Shown: positions 34,968 through 44,097 of the stretch, one piece after another
Layout of the letters: each line of letters begins with the position of its first letter
Numbering within the stretch: the stretch's first letter is position 1
Assembly (NCBI GenBank): GCA_030526425.1
Contig: JAUNCT010000012.1
Span: 1 to 64,000, forward strand
Origin: Clostridia bacterium
Lineage (GTDB): Bacteria; Bacillota; Clostridia; Christensenellales; CAG-138
DNA length: 64,000 nt
Direction: 5' to 3'
The notes under the pieces: generated by a model
What the model was told of the DNA's origin: nothing
The model's database searches: none
The model's input: the letters and a program-made list of their open reading frames with translations, nothing else
Program-made: the position numbers and the translations under genes

Positions 34968-35929
34968 ACAACACTTTGAAAGACATCGCGCGCTTCATTG
35001 AAGCACACGATGGTTTCGGTATCATCGGTCATGTTTCTCCGGATGGGGATTCTTTCGGTTCGGCGTTGGGGCTCCACCACGCATTGAAAGCAATGGGGAA
35101 GAAGTCCGTTCCGCTGTTTGCCGATGGGATGACGAAGTATTGTTCGTTTCTCCCGGGCGCCGATGAAGTCAGGACGGATGCTTCGGCGGAAGAATATCCG
35201 TTTGCGATCGCGGTCGACTGTGCCGATCACAAACGGCTCGGCTCGGTTGCCGAATACTTCGATAAAGCCGAACATCGTGTCTGTATCGACCACCATGTCA
35301 CGAATGTCGGCTATGCCGATATGAACTATGTGGAAACCGTCGCCGCAACCGGAGAACTGATTTATCGTTTGCTTGGCGAGATGGATTTCACGCCCGACCG
35401 GAACACGGCGGCTTGTTTGTACACCGCCATCGCGACGGATACCGGAAACTTCTCGTTCAACAATACGACATCAAACAGCTTCCGCATCACGTCCGAACTC
35501 GTCGGCTGCGGGATCGCTCTGCCGGAAATCAACCGTCGGTTGTTTTCCGAAAAGTCTCTCGGTCATATCCGCCTGCAAGGGCGCATCATCGAAAAGATGC
35601 ACATGTCCGATGATTGCCGCGTTTCGGTTTCCACCGTGTCCTGCGATGATATCCGATCGCTTGGGGCGACCCTTGAGGACGCGGAAAATCTGATCGACAC
35701 CTTGCGTGTGATCGATACCGTGGAAGCAGCGGCAGTCCTCAAGGAGATCGGCGACGGTTCGATCCGCGTCAGTATGCGCGGAAAAGTTTCCGCGGATGTC
35801 AGCTCGGTCGCGACACGCTTCGGCGGCGGCGGTCACAAGCTTGCTGCCGGATGCACCTTGTACACGGATCTCGATGAGGCGGCAACGATCATTTTCAATG
35901 CGCTCTGTGAATGCGTAAAGGAGTACTGA
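34964..35929 (+). CDS. nrnA: DHH/DHHA1 phosphoesterase (NrnA-like)
   Basis: This is a 321-residue cytoplasmic exonuclease/phosphatase of the NrnA family, degrading short RNA oligonucleotides and often also phosphoadenosine phosphate. The DHH domain shows GHVSPDGDSFGSALGL, FAIAVDCADH and VCIDHHVTN, all with Asp/His metal ligands. The DHHA1 domain ends with FGGGGHKLAAGC, its usual Gly-rich signature. It is in its common place between rbfA and truB. The ribosome site of truB lies in its last codons. Confidence 0.9.
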   Translation: MNNTLKDIARFIEAHDGFGIIGHVSPDGDSFGSALGLHHALKAMGKKSVPLFADGMTKYCSFLPGADEVRTDASAEEYPFAIAVDCADHKRLGSVAEYFDKAEHRVCIDHHVTNVGYADMNYVETVAATGELIYRLLGEMDFTPDRNTAACLYTAIATDTGNFSFNNTTSNSFRITSELVGCGIALPEINRRLFSEKSLGHIRLQGRIIEKMHMSDDCRVSVSTVSCDDIRSLGATLEDAENLIDTLRVIDTVEAAAVLKEIGDGSIRVSMRGKVSADVSSVATRFGGGGHKLAAGCTLYTDLDEAATIIFNALCECVKEY

Positions 35930-35934
35930 CCTCA

Positions 35935-36801
35935 GTGGAAGGTATCGTAACGGTTTTGAAGCCGCCGGGAATGACTTCAAGCAATGCGGTGTATGATGTG
36001 CGCCGCATTTTTGGCATCAAAAAGGTCGGTCATCTGGGCACGCTCGATCCGGGGGCTGCCGGCGTATTGCCGGTGTGCCTCGGCAGAGCAACGCATCTGT
36101 TTGAATATTTGGTCGACAAAGAGAAGACCTATATCGCGGAAATCACTTTCGGTATTTCGACCGATACGCTCGACAGCTACGGAACTGTAACATGCACAGA
36201 ACCGGATGCCGACATCGCGGAAGACCGGTTGCAAAGCGTCCTGCCGCAATTCACGGGAGCCATCCGGCAGATCGCGCCCGCATATTCCGCGCTCAAGGTC
36301 GACGGTCGCCCGATGTACGACCTGGCGCGCGCTGGGGAAGAAGTACCCGAACGTGTCCGCGATGCATTCATTTCCGAACTCACCCTCGTGCGCAAAATCG
36401 CGAAGAACAGGTATCTTCTGAAAGTGCGTTGCTCACGCGGCACATACATCCGGACGCTTTGTTGTGATATCGGCAATGCGCTCGGGGTACCTGCGATGAT
36501 GAGCTTCCTGTTGCGCACCGAAAGCGGACCGTTTAAACTGGAAAGCGCATTCTCTGTTGCGGAACTTACCGAAAGAACAGAGCGGGGGACGCTGGAAGAA
36601 ACGGTGATCTCGTGTGAACAGGCGCTTGCCGCGTTTCCGGCGTTGCAGCTTCGCGAAGACCGGCGCAAAGCAACCATGAACGCTTTGGAGACAAATCTGC
36701 CGCATACGGAAGATGGAATCTACCGCGTCTACTGCGGTGGCTTTCTGGGTCTTGGTGAAGTTCATAAGAGCGCTGTCCGCTTGACCGTACACTTGTATTG
36801 A
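35935..36801 (+). CDS. truB: tRNA pseudouridine-55 synthase
   Basis: TruB of about 288 residues modifies U55 of tRNA. The N-terminus is EGIVTVLKPPGMTSS, followed by VGHLGTLDPGAAGVLP with the catalytic Asp, and YSALKVDGRPMYDLAR. The start is GTG 35935, eleven bases after AAAGGAG; an ATG at 35911 lies before the ribosome site and overlaps nrnA more deeply. Five bases separate it from the nrnA stop. Confidence 0.92.
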   Translation: MEGIVTVLKPPGMTSSNAVYDVRRIFGIKKVGHLGTLDPGAAGVLPVCLGRATHLFEYLVDKEKTYIAEITFGISTDTLDSYGTVTCTEPDADIAEDRLQSVLPQFTGAIRQIAPAYSALKVDGRPMYDLARAGEEVPERVRDAFISELTLVRKIAKNRYLLKVRCSRGTYIRTLCCDIGNALGVPAMMSFLLRTESGPFKLESAFSVAELTERTERGTLEETVISCEQALAAFPALQLREDRRKATMNALETNLPHTEDGIYRVYCGGFLGLGEVHKSAVRLTVHLY

Positions 36802-36811
36802 GGGGAACAAA

Positions 36812-37348
36812 ATGGAACATATCAAAAAAGCAGCAGTCGTCGTACTCGGCATGTTCGATGGCGTGCATCGCGGACACCGCGCACTGGTTGCGATGGCAAA
36901 ACAGCTGGCCGATTCCGAGGGAGTCCCTTGCATCGTTTACACCTTTGCCAATCATCCGGCAGAATTGCTCGGACGAAAGGTCGTGATGTTGACGACAAAT
37001 GCAGAACGGGAACGACTTTTGAAAGAGGCAGGGGCGGACGAAGTTCTCATGGAACCGTTTACCGAAGAATTGCGTGACCTTGACATGGGGGACTTTTTAA
37101 AACACCTTGAAGACCTTTTCGATGTTCGCGGGCTCGCATGCGGCTTCAACTACACCTTCGGAAAGTTCGGCGCAGGAAAACCTGCCGATCTTATGGCGTA
37201 CGGCAAAGAAAAAGGGATTCCCGTCCGTGTGCTGGAAAGCGTGGATATGGGCGGAAAACCGGTTTCTTCCACGCGTGTGCGCGCTGCATTGGCGGATGGG
37301 GACACACGTTCCGCTGAGTCTCTGCTCGGGCATCATCTTGGGGAATAA
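36812..37348 (+). CDS. ribF: FAD synthetase-only form of RibF
   Basis: This is a 178-residue nucleotidyltransferase that adenylates FMN to FAD. It has the class motif VVVLGMFDGVHRGHRALV, then TFANHPAE, and GFNYTFGKFGAG with VSSTRVRAAL. In bifunctional RibF proteins (about 300 residues) a riboflavin kinase domain follows immediately; here the frame stops right at the domain border (SLLGHHLGE). I find no kinase remnant in any frame downstream. It is probably a genuine one-domain FAD synthetase; a separate kinase must exist elsewhere or FMN is imported. It sits in the usual place after truB. Confidence 0.85.
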   Translation: MEHIKKAAVVVLGMFDGVHRGHRALVAMAKQLADSEGVPCIVYTFANHPAELLGRKVVMLTTNAERERLLKEAGADEVLMEPFTEELRDLDMGDFLKHLEDLFDVRGLACGFNYTFGKFGAGKPADLMAYGKEKGIPVRVLESVDMGGKPVSSTRVRAALADGDTRSAESLLGHHLGE

Positions 37349-37585
37349 AGTTGCTTTCAATTCGACCGCGTTCAAATGTGGAAAGCATACGAGAACGGTA
37401 TGTTGTTGCAGCCGATTCGTTCGTCAAGTGACCGGCGGAAAGCATATGAAAAAATCGGCAAAAGTTCTTGCATTGAACTATCTGCCATGATACAATAGTT
37501 GAGATTTTGAACTGCCTACATAGTCCGGCGATTCTCCAACGCCTCACTCTGTTCGCAGTGATTAGAAAAACGGAGGATATTAACA
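37349..37585 (+). other. Intergenic region with rpsO promoter and leader
   Basis: No gene is supported here. It contains the rpsO promoter (37468-37496) and an untranslated leader of about 85 bases with a small hairpin around TCACT...AGTGA (37545-37562). S15 autoregulates through its leader in several bacteria; such control here is only a possibility. Confidence 0.5.
37468..37496 (+). promoter_or_regulatory. Promoter of rpsO
   Basis: TTGCAT at 37468-37473 and TACAAT at 37491-37496 are separated by 17 bases. Confidence 0.75.
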
Positions 37586-37840
37586 ATGACCAAGCAGGAA
37601 ATCATCGAAACCTACGCACTCCACGAGGGTGACACCGGTTCTCCCGAAGTCCAGATTGCGCTTCTCACCGAGCGCATCAACCACCTGAACGATCACCTCA
37701 AGGCTCACAAGAACGACCACCACTCCCGTCGCGGACTGCTGAAGATGGTCGGTCAGCGCCGTGGTCTTCTGAACTACCTCAAGGAGAAGGACATCGAGCG
37801 CTACAGAGCTATCATCGCAAGCCTGAACCTGAGAAAATAA
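37586..37840 (+). CDS. rpsO: 30S ribosomal protein S15
   Basis: S15 of 84 residues. The pattern includes [17 protein letters not shown] and [20 protein letters not shown], here only named by its histidine-rich [10 protein letters not shown] core, then [20 protein letters not shown] precedes the start. The gene lies directly upstream of pnp, as in most bacteria. Confidence 0.97.
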   Translation: MTKQEIIETYALHEGDTGSPEVQIALLTERINHLNDHLKAHKNDHHSRRGLLKMVGQRRGLLNYLKEKDIERYRAIIASLNLRK

Positions 37841-37853
37841 TTTTTTCCCGGAA

Positions 37854-37883
37854 ACCGGCGGGGCTTCGGCTCCGCCGGTATTT
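37854..37883 (+). terminator. rpsO-pnp intergenic hairpin
   Basis: An 11-bp stem (37854-37864 with 37869-37879) with a TTCG loop is followed by ATTTATA. The weak T run suggests a partial terminator or an RNA-processing hairpin between rpsO and pnp. Confidence 0.65.
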
Positions 37884-37977
37884 ATAGTTGTGGCGAAGGC
37901 GGTTTTCCTCCGGCCCGCCCATGGATTTGTTTTTTATTAAATAGAGATAAAGAATCAAAAGGAGCATTGTAAGAAAA

Positions 37978-40086
37978 ATGCAGGCAAGAAAATTCGAAAT
38001 GCCCCTCGGCGGTCGTACGTTGACCGTTGAGACCGGCAAGTACGCCGAACAGGCAGGCGGTTCCTGTCTCGTTCGTTGCGGTGATACCGCAGTCCTCGTT
38101 TGCGCAACGGTCGCAAAGACCGCGCGCGATGGTGTTGATTTCCTTCCCCTCAGCGTTGAGTTCGAAGAGAAGCTGTATTCCGTCGGCAAGATTCCCGGAA
38201 GCTTCCTCAAACGCGAAGGCAAGGCGAGCGACAAGGCTGTTCTCGTGAGCCGTCTGATCGACCGTCCGCTTCGTCCGCTCTTCCCGAAGGGATTCTATAA
38301 CGATATCCAGGTCGTGGCGACCGTCCTCTCCGTCGAGCAGGATGTGCAGCCCGAGATCCTCGCGATGATCGGTTCTTCGATCGCGCTGTCCATTTCGCCC
38401 GCACCTTTCATGGGTCCCACAGGCTCCGTGGCAATCGGCATGATCGATGGCGAGTACATCCTCAACCCCGACGTCAAGCAGCGTGAAGAGAGCGTTCTGA
38501 GCCTCACCGTCGCCGGTACCAAGGATGCCGTCATGATGGTCGAAGCAGGCGCGAAGGAGATCACTGAAGCGGAAATGCTCGGCGCGATCCTCTTTGCCCA
38601 CGAAGAGATCAAAAAGATCGTTGCTTTCATCAGCGAGATCCAGGCAGAGGTCGGCAAGGAGAAGCTTCCGGTCGAGATCTATCATCCCGCCGAGGAGCTC
38701 GATGCCCGCGTCCGCGAATACGCGACCGAAAAGGTCCGTTGGCAGCTCGATACCTTCGATCGCAAAGAGCGTGAGATGCGTACCCAACAGGTCACCGAAG
38801 AAGTGCAGGCGCACTTCGCGGAGACCGATCCCGATCATGCAAAGGATATCGATTCCATCCTCTACCTGATCCAGAAGGAGATCGTCCGCGACAAGATCAT
38901 CAACCACGAGATCCGTCCCGACGGTCGTAAATATACCGAAGTCCGTCCCATCTGGTGCGAGCACGGCATTCTGCCCCGCGCACACGGCAGCGCGGTCTTC
39001 ACCCGCGGTCAGACCCAGGTCATGACCATCGCGACCCTCGGTACGCTTTCCGAAGCTCAGATCCTCGACGGTCTGACGCTCGAAACCGAAAAGCGCTACA
39101 TGCATCAGTACAACATGCCGCCGTATAGCGTCGGCGAAACCCGCCCGATGCGCGGACCGGGCCGTCGTGAGATCGGTCACGGTGCGCTTGCCGAGCGTGC
39201 GCTCATGCCCGTGCTTCCCTCCGAGGAGGAGTTCCCGTACTGCATGCGTCTGGTTTCCGAGGTCATCAGCTCCAACGGCTCGACTTCTCAGGCTTCTATC
39301 TGCGCGAGCACCATGGCACTCATGGATGCCGGCGTCCCGATCAAGAAGCCCGTTGCGGGTGTTGCGATGGGTCTCATCAAGGACGACAGCAACGGCAACA
39401 TCGCCATCATGACCGATATCCAGGGTCTCGAGGATTTCCTCGGTGACATGGACTTCAAGGTCGCGGGTACCGTTGACGGTATCACCGCGATCCAGATGGA
39501 TATCAAGATCAAGGGTATCGATGAGCGGATCCTCACCCGTGCGCTCGAGCAGGCACGTCAGGGCCGTCTGTTCATCCTCGGCAAGATGGCAGAGTGCATC
39601 GCCGAGCCCAGCGCGGATCTCAGCCCCTATGCGCCGCGCATCATCAGCTTCTCCATCAACCCCGACAAGATCCGCGAGGTCATCGGCAGCGGCGGAAAGA
39701 CCATCAACAAGATCATCGCGGAGACCGGTGTCAAGATCGACATCAACGACGACGGTCTCGTGCAGATCGCATCTTGCGACGGTGCCTCCGCGCAGGAAGC
39801 AAAGCGCATCATCGATTCCATTGTCAAGGACATCGAAATCGGCGATGTGATCTATGGTACGGTCGTCGGCATCAAGGAATTCGGTGCCTTCATCAACCTC
39901 AAGCCGGGTACTGACGGTCTGCTTCACATCTCCCGCATTGCGAACAAGCGCATCGACAAGGTCGAAGACGTGCTCCAGATGGGCGATCAGGTCCTTGTCC
40001 GCGTCATCGATGTGGATGAGAAGACCGGCAAGATCAGCCTCACCCGCAAAGATCTGTTGCCGAAGGAAAACGCAGAGCAGGCATAA
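37978..40086 (+). CDS. pnp: Polyribonucleotide nucleotidyltransferase (PNPase)
   Basis: PNPase of 702 residues, the phosphorolytic 3'-5' exoribonuclease. Two RNase PH domains flank a helical linker (first about 1-210; second with GRKYTEVRPIWCEHGILPR, abbreviated GRKYTEVRPIW). A KH domain follows with VIGSGGKTINKII, then an S1 domain ending KISLTRKDLLP. The length and order are normal. It may share transcripts with rpsO and ends at a terminator. Confidence 0.97.
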   Translation: MQARKFEMPLGGRTLTVETGKYAEQAGGSCLVRCGDTAVLVCATVAKTARDGVDFLPLSVEFEEKLYSVGKIPGSFLKREGKASDKAVLVSRLIDRPLRPLFPKGFYNDIQVVATVLSVEQDVQPEILAMIGSSIALSISPAPFMGPTGSVAIGMIDGEYILNPDVKQREESVLSLTVAGTKDAVMMVEAGAKEITEAEMLGAILFAHEEIKKIVAFISEIQAEVGKEKLPVEIYHPAEELDARVREYATEKVRWQLDTFDRKEREMRTQQVTEEVQAHFAETDPDHAKDIDSILYLIQKEIVRDKIINHEIRPDGRKYTEVRPIWCEHGILPRAHGSAVFTRGQTQVMTIATLGTLSEAQILDGLTLETEKRYMHQYNMPPYSVGETRPMRGPGRREIGHGALAERALMPVLPSEEEFPYCMRLVSEVISSNGSTSQASICASTMALMDAGVPIKKPVAGVAMGLIKDDSNGNIAIMTDIQGLEDFLGDMDFKVAGTVDGITAIQMDIKIKGIDERILTRALEQARQGRLFILGKMAECIAEPSADLSPYAPRIISFSINPDKIREVIGSGGKTINKIIAETGVKIDINDDGLVQIASCDGASAQEAKRIIDSIVKDIEIGDVIYGTVVGIKEFGAFINLKPGTDGLLHISRIANKRIDKVEDVLQMGDQVLVRVIDVDEKTGKISLTRKDLLPKENAEQA

Positions 40087-40107
40087 GCTCGATCCAATCA
40101 AGTGACC

Positions 40108-40137
40108 GGGGCGCTCAACGCGCCCCTCTTTTGTTAT
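40108..40137 (+). terminator. Terminator after pnp, abutting the M16 start codon
   Basis: A perfect 7-bp GC stem (40108-40114 with 40120-40126) is followed by TCTTTTGTTAT. The ATG of the next gene is at 40140, only a few bases after the T run. Confidence 0.8.
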
Positions 40138-40139
40138 AT

Positions 40140-41411
40140 ATGGAAAACAAACTGATCAGACACCGGCTGCCGAATGGCGTCCGGATCATTATGGAACCCA
40201 TGCCGGGCGTGCGTACTGCCAGTATCGGCGTTTGGGTCAATGCAGGCTCCATCGCAGAGAATGCATCCGAAGCAGGCGCGACGCATTTCATCGAGCACCT
40301 GAATTTCAAAGGCACGCCCACAAGAAGCGCGAAGGCGATCTCTCAGGATATGGACTCCGTCGGCGGTAACATCAATGCATTCACCGCAAAGGACTGCACC
40401 TGTTTCTACGCACAGGTCCTCGGAGAGTATCTGCCTACGGCGGTCGACGTTTTATCCGATATCGTATTGCACAGTGACTTCCCGTCGGAAGAACTCGAGA
40501 AAGAACGTCACGTTGTCGTGGAGGAGATCTACATGAACGACGACAGTCCGGAAGACGTTTCGAGCGAAAACGCGACGGCGATGTACTTCGACGGAGATCC
40601 GATCGCGTTGCCGATCCTTGGCACGCGTGACAGTATCCTTTCCATGTCCCGTGACACGTTACTCGATTACCGCGATCGTCATTACTGCGGGGAAGAGCTT
40701 GTTGTCTCGGTCGCCGGTTGTTTCGACCCCGTTGCCGCAACGGAGCTTATTTCCAAAGCGTTTGCCGGGGCGCGACCGGGGGCCTGTGCGCATTCTACCG
40801 CTGTACCCGTCCGCAAGGGCGGCAGAAAATGCGGTTTCTATGAAAAGGATGCCGAGCAGATCCACATCACACTCGGTCTGCAGGGCTGCCCGCGCGATGA
40901 TGACCGCAAGTACGCGCTTTCAGTGCTTTCCGCCGTTCTCGGCGGCAGCATGAGTTCCCGTTTGTTCCAGACGATCCGAGAGGAAAGGGGGCTTTGTTAT
41001 TCCGTTTACAGTTACGGTATGAGTTACCGCCACAACGGTGCGCTGATGCTTTACGCGGGTACAAGCGCGAAGAATGCGCCGACCGTCCTTTCTCTCATGC
41101 TGGAGGAGCTCGGAAAGCTTCGCAAGGACGGGATCACGAAAGAAGAATTCGAACGTACGAAACGGCAGCTGCGCGGAAACTATCTCATGGGGCTCGAATC
41201 CACGCAGGCGCATATGAACGTCATCGGAAAAACGCTCCTGTTACAAAACCGTGAATATCTTGTGGATGACGTTCTTACCAAAATGGAATGTGTTACAATG
41301 GACGATATCCTCGGGATCATTCCCGCCGTTTGCGATGAATCTCAGATCGTCGCAGCGTTTGCCGGCAAAACAGCAGGGGTGCAGAAAGAGATCGAGCGCG
41401 TTTTCGGCTGA
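40140..41411 (+). CDS. M16-family zinc peptidase (YmxG/MPP-like)
   Basis: This is an insulinase-family metalloprotease of 423 residues. The inverted zinc motif HFIEH is present in ATHFIEHLNFKGT, with the distal glutamate region VVEEIYMNDDSPED; later GRxxS-like RLFQTIREERGLCYS matches the family. It lies behind pnp as YmxG does in Bacillus. The start is ATG 40140, needed to include the conserved LPNGVRI strand, but no ribosome-binding site precedes it: the upstream bases form the pnp terminator. Expression may depend on readthrough or unusual initiation. Confidence 0.88.
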   Translation: MENKLIRHRLPNGVRIIMEPMPGVRTASIGVWVNAGSIAENASEAGATHFIEHLNFKGTPTRSAKAISQDMDSVGGNINAFTAKDCTCFYAQVLGEYLPTAVDVLSDIVLHSDFPSEELEKERHVVVEEIYMNDDSPEDVSSENATAMYFDGDPIALPILGTRDSILSMSRDTLLDYRDRHYCGEELVVSVAGCFDPVAATELISKAFAGARPGACAHSTAVPVRKGGRKCGFYEKDAEQIHITLGLQGCPRDDDRKYALSVLSAVLGGSMSSRLFQTIREERGLCYSVYSYGMSYRHNGALMLYAGTSAKNAPTVLSLMLEELGKLRKDGITKEEFERTKRQLRGNYLMGLESTQAHMNVIGKTLLLQNREYLVDDVLTKMECVTMDDILGIIPAVCDESQIVAAFAGKTAGVQKEIERVFG

Positions 41412-41440
41412 ACCGAAACATGCTGAGGAAGGAGTAAGGA

Positions 41441-42679
41441 TTGGCTAAGAAAAGAAAAAAGCACCGCGTAAACGCCAGATTTTTCATATTTCTGGGTGGT
41501 ATCGCCGCGGTCGTTCTGGTGGTGATCCTGGTCTTCCTGCTGATGGGCGGCGGCGGTACGGATACCGTCCGGATGGGGGCGATGGAGAACCGCTTGTCGG
41601 TCGCCGGTGCGATCATCCGCGAAGAAAGCGTCGTGAAAACCGACAAATACGAAAAGATCATCTTCCATGTCGTCGAAGGGCAGGCGGTCGCAAAAGACAC
41701 CCTGATCGCCGATGTATTCAAGCGCGGATACACGGATGAGTCGATGATCGCGGTGCTGAACCTCCAAAAGGAGATCTATGCAGCGCAGAAGAAGCTTCTC
41801 GGAAGCGGAGACGCGACGCTCAACAGCATCAATGAAGCGATCCTGTCTGTCGAGCGTAATATCAGGGAAGTGGCAAGGGGCTACGATGACACCGACATGC
41901 TCGAGCTCGAACAGCGGCTCAAAGCACTCATGCAGGAGCGCATCGATTATCTCAAGCGTGTCGTCACCCCCGATCAATCGCTGACCGCGCTGTACAATCA
42001 GCTCGACGACCAGCAGAATTCCCTGAAAAACATGGTCAACTCGGTTTACAGCGAAGGAAGCGGTGTCGTCAGCTTCTACTTCGACGGGCACGAGCAGAGT
42101 CTCAACGCCGATAAGCTCAACACCGTAAACGTCTCACAGATTTCGAACCTGGTCTCGAAGAGCAACACGGCGGACAAGGTCGAGCTCAACACCCAATCGA
42201 ACCTGTATCGTCTTGTGTCACCGAACCACTGGTTCCTGGCGTACACCTCGGCGGTCGACGACCCGCTGCGCGTCGTTGCGGGCGAACAGTATTACGTGAC
42301 CTTCGATGATTACTCGAACGATATCTATCAGGCGACCGCACGCGAACCGATCGTTTACGCCGAAGCGCCGAACGATGGGGAAGAAACCTCCGCTTCGAAG
42401 CAAGGTGTCGTCAATCTTCTTGAGTTCTACGTGGATATCGGAAACTTTGCCGGTATCCGCACCGTCAACGCGACGATCGTCAAAGCGGCGCAGGGGTTGA
42501 CCGTGGATGCGGATTCCGTTGTTTGCGAGGTCGGTGTTCCCTACGTCTATGTGAAGAGCGGAGACCAAGTGATGAAAGTTGCCGTCGAAGTGCTTGCGAT
42601 CAACGAAAAAGAAGCGGTCATCCGCTCGAAAAACGGAAATGCGGTACTTGCCGCAGGACAAAGGCTGGTGAAACCGTAA
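41441..42679 (+). CDS. HlyD-like membrane-fusion/periplasmic-adaptor type protein
   Basis: This is a 412-residue protein with a basic N-terminus (KKRKKH), one membrane helix (about 14-35), a beta-barrel/biotinyl-like segment with VVEGQAVAKDTLIADVF, a coiled-coil middle (about 100-195), and a beta-rich C-terminal part. This fits the HlyD-type adaptor proteins encoded upstream of yggS-sepF in many Clostridia. No exporter partner is adjacent, so its role is probably envelope or division related (inference). The start is a TTG at 41441 with AAGGAG six bases upstream. Confidence 0.7.
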   Translation: MAKKRKKHRVNARFFIFLGGIAAVVLVVILVFLLMGGGGTDTVRMGAMENRLSVAGAIIREESVVKTDKYEKIIFHVVEGQAVAKDTLIADVFKRGYTDESMIAVLNLQKEIYAAQKKLLGSGDATLNSINEAILSVERNIREVARGYDDTDMLELEQRLKALMQERIDYLKRVVTPDQSLTALYNQLDDQQNSLKNMVNSVYSEGSGVVSFYFDGHEQSLNADKLNTVNVSQISNLVSKSNTADKVELNTQSNLYRLVSPNHWFLAYTSAVDDPLRVVAGEQYYVTFDDYSNDIYQATAREPIVYAEAPNDGEETSASKQGVVNLLEFYVDIGNFAGIRTVNATIVKAAQGLTVDADSVVCEVGVPYVYVKSGDQVMKVAVEVLAINEKEAVIRSKNGNAVLAAGQRLVKP

Positions 42680-43365
42680 TGATCAATGTTGCCGAAAACT
42701 ATCGCTCTGTGGAAGAGCGTGTATCCGAGGCGTGCAAACGCGCCGGAAGACCGCGTTCCGAGGTCACGCTTGTTGCCGTGACGAAGTACGTCGATACCGA
42801 ACGGATCGGACAGGCGATCGATGCCGGCGCCTGTATGGCCGGTGAGAATCATGCGCAGGAGTTCCGCGAAAAGTTAACATTTTATAAAATGCGGAATTGC
42901 CCTGTCCGATTCATTGGACAACTCCAATCGAATAAGATAAAATATCTAATCGGAGAAGCCGTGTGCATCGATTCGGTCGACAGGCTTTCTCTTGCGGAGG
43001 AAATCGGTAAGCGCGCCGCAAAAAACGGTGTTGTGCAGGATATCCTCATCGAAGTCAACATCGGTAACGAGGAAGCCAAAGGCGGCATCTCGCCCGATGC
43101 GGCGGAAGCGTTTGTTGCTTCCGTCATGGAGATCCCGAATGTGCGTCTGCGCGGATTGATGTGCGTTCCGCCTGCCGGAGAAGAAGCGAGACCGTATTTC
43201 CGGTCGACCCGTATGCTGTTTGACCGCTTGCGGACACTTTGGCCCGACAGTGCGATCGATACGCTGTCGATGGGAATGTCCGGTGACTTCGAAACAGCGA
43301 TCGAAGAGGGTGCTACGATGGTGCGCGTCGGCAGCGGTATCTTCGGGAAACGCGACAGGAAATAA
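42679..43365 (+). CDS. yggS: PLP homeostasis protein YggS
   Basis: This is a 228-residue pyridoxal-phosphate-binding TIM-barrel protein that buffers PLP. The cofactor lysine is in TLVAVTKYV; GENHAQEF, FIGQLQSNK, and the phosphate-binding end LSMGMSGDFETAIEEG with VRVGSGIFG follow. The ATG overlaps the previous stop by one base (TAATG). Bases 42870-42960 use AT-rich codons unlike the rest of the gene. It belongs to the division cluster with sepF and divIVA. Confidence 0.93.
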   Translation: MINVAENYRSVEERVSEACKRAGRPRSEVTLVAVTKYVDTERIGQAIDAGACMAGENHAQEFREKLTFYKMRNCPVRFIGQLQSNKIKYLIGEAVCIDSVDRLSLAEEIGKRAAKNGVVQDILIEVNIGNEEAKGGISPDAAEAFVASVMEIPNVRLRGLMCVPPAGEEARPYFRSTRMLFDRLRTLWPDSAIDTLSMGMSGDFETAIEEGATMVRVGSGIFGKRDRK

Positions 43366-43412
43366 ACCCAAGGGATGGGTCATCACGAATCATACAGCCA
43401 CGGAGGGGAAAA

Positions 43413-44027
43413 ATGGCGGGTAAATTTGCGAAGTTTTTGAAATACATCGGCATCGAAGAAGAAACCGACGAGAACGAAGAAGGATACTACGACGAGGACG
43501 AAGAAGCCTACGGCGGTTATGACGACCGCGAAGAGGCACGCGGCTTCGAGTACGACCGCAACGGAAGAAACCGCGGTCAGCGCGAAGAACGCCGTGACAG
43601 CAGAGGCAGAAGCGACCGCGACGATTACGATCGTCAGAACCGCGCAACGCGTCAGGAACAGCGCGACAGCATTTACTCCGACGGCGTCGAAGAAAGCTTC
43701 CCGAACGGTCAGTCCGATTACCGCGAGAACGGGCGAGAAGCTGCGGAACGCGCAATGGAGCGCACCGCCGGTATGAAGATGGTCATCTACCATCCCATGA
43801 GCTTCGATGACACGCAGAAGATCATCGACAGTTTGCGTCAGGGGCGTCCCGTCGTCGTGAATATTCAGGACGTTGAGGTCAGCAATGCGATGCGCATTCT
43901 CGATTTCATCTACGGTGGCGTTTATGCGCTCGACGGTTCCATCTGCCGTATTTCGGATGGCGTCTATGTCGTTGCGCCGAGCGAGTGTGACGTCGTCGGC
44001 GAGATCACGCACAGAGGACAAGCGTAA
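43413..44027 (+). CDS. sepF: Cell division protein SepF
   Basis: SepF of 204 residues anchors FtsZ to the membrane. It begins with a membrane-binding amphipathic helix (AGKFAKFLKYIGI), followed by a long Asp/Glu/Arg-rich disordered linker (about 17-115), and the SepF core with VIYHPMSFDDTQKIIDSL, RPVVVNIQ and RILDFIYGGVYALDG. GGAGGGG precedes the start. The linker is longer than in Bacillus. Confidence 0.92.
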   Translation: MAGKFAKFLKYIGIEEETDENEEGYYDEDEEAYGGYDDREEARGFEYDRNGRNRGQREERRDSRGRSDRDDYDRQNRATRQEQRDSIYSDGVEESFPNGQSDYRENGREAAERAMERTAGMKMVIYHPMSFDDTQKIIDSLRQGRPVVVNIQDVEVSNAMRILDFIYGGVYALDGSICRISDGVYVVAPSECDVVGEITHRGQA

Positions 44028-44054
44028 TCCACGCATTGCCAAATGGCACATGTC

Positions 44055-44082
44055 GGCACATCCTTCGGGTGTGCCCTTTTTT
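44055..44082 (+). terminator. Terminator-like hairpin between sepF and divIVA
   Basis: A 9-bp stem with one wobble pair (44055-44063 with 44067-44075) is followed by six T. The divIVA ribosome site starts six bases later, so this could set the ratio of the two products. Confidence 0.75.
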
Positions 44083-44097
44083 GATAGGAGGAACGGA

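Noticed and set aside
37107..37490. A frameshifted continuation of ribF carrying the kinase domain
   Set aside because: The alternative frames after 37300 show none of the riboflavin kinase motifs, so the short protein looks genuine rather than frameshifted.
42523..42678. A 52-residue upstream extension of yggS
   Set aside because: It lies inside the HlyD-like gene, and the ATG at 42679 overlaps that gene's stop in a typical coupled start.
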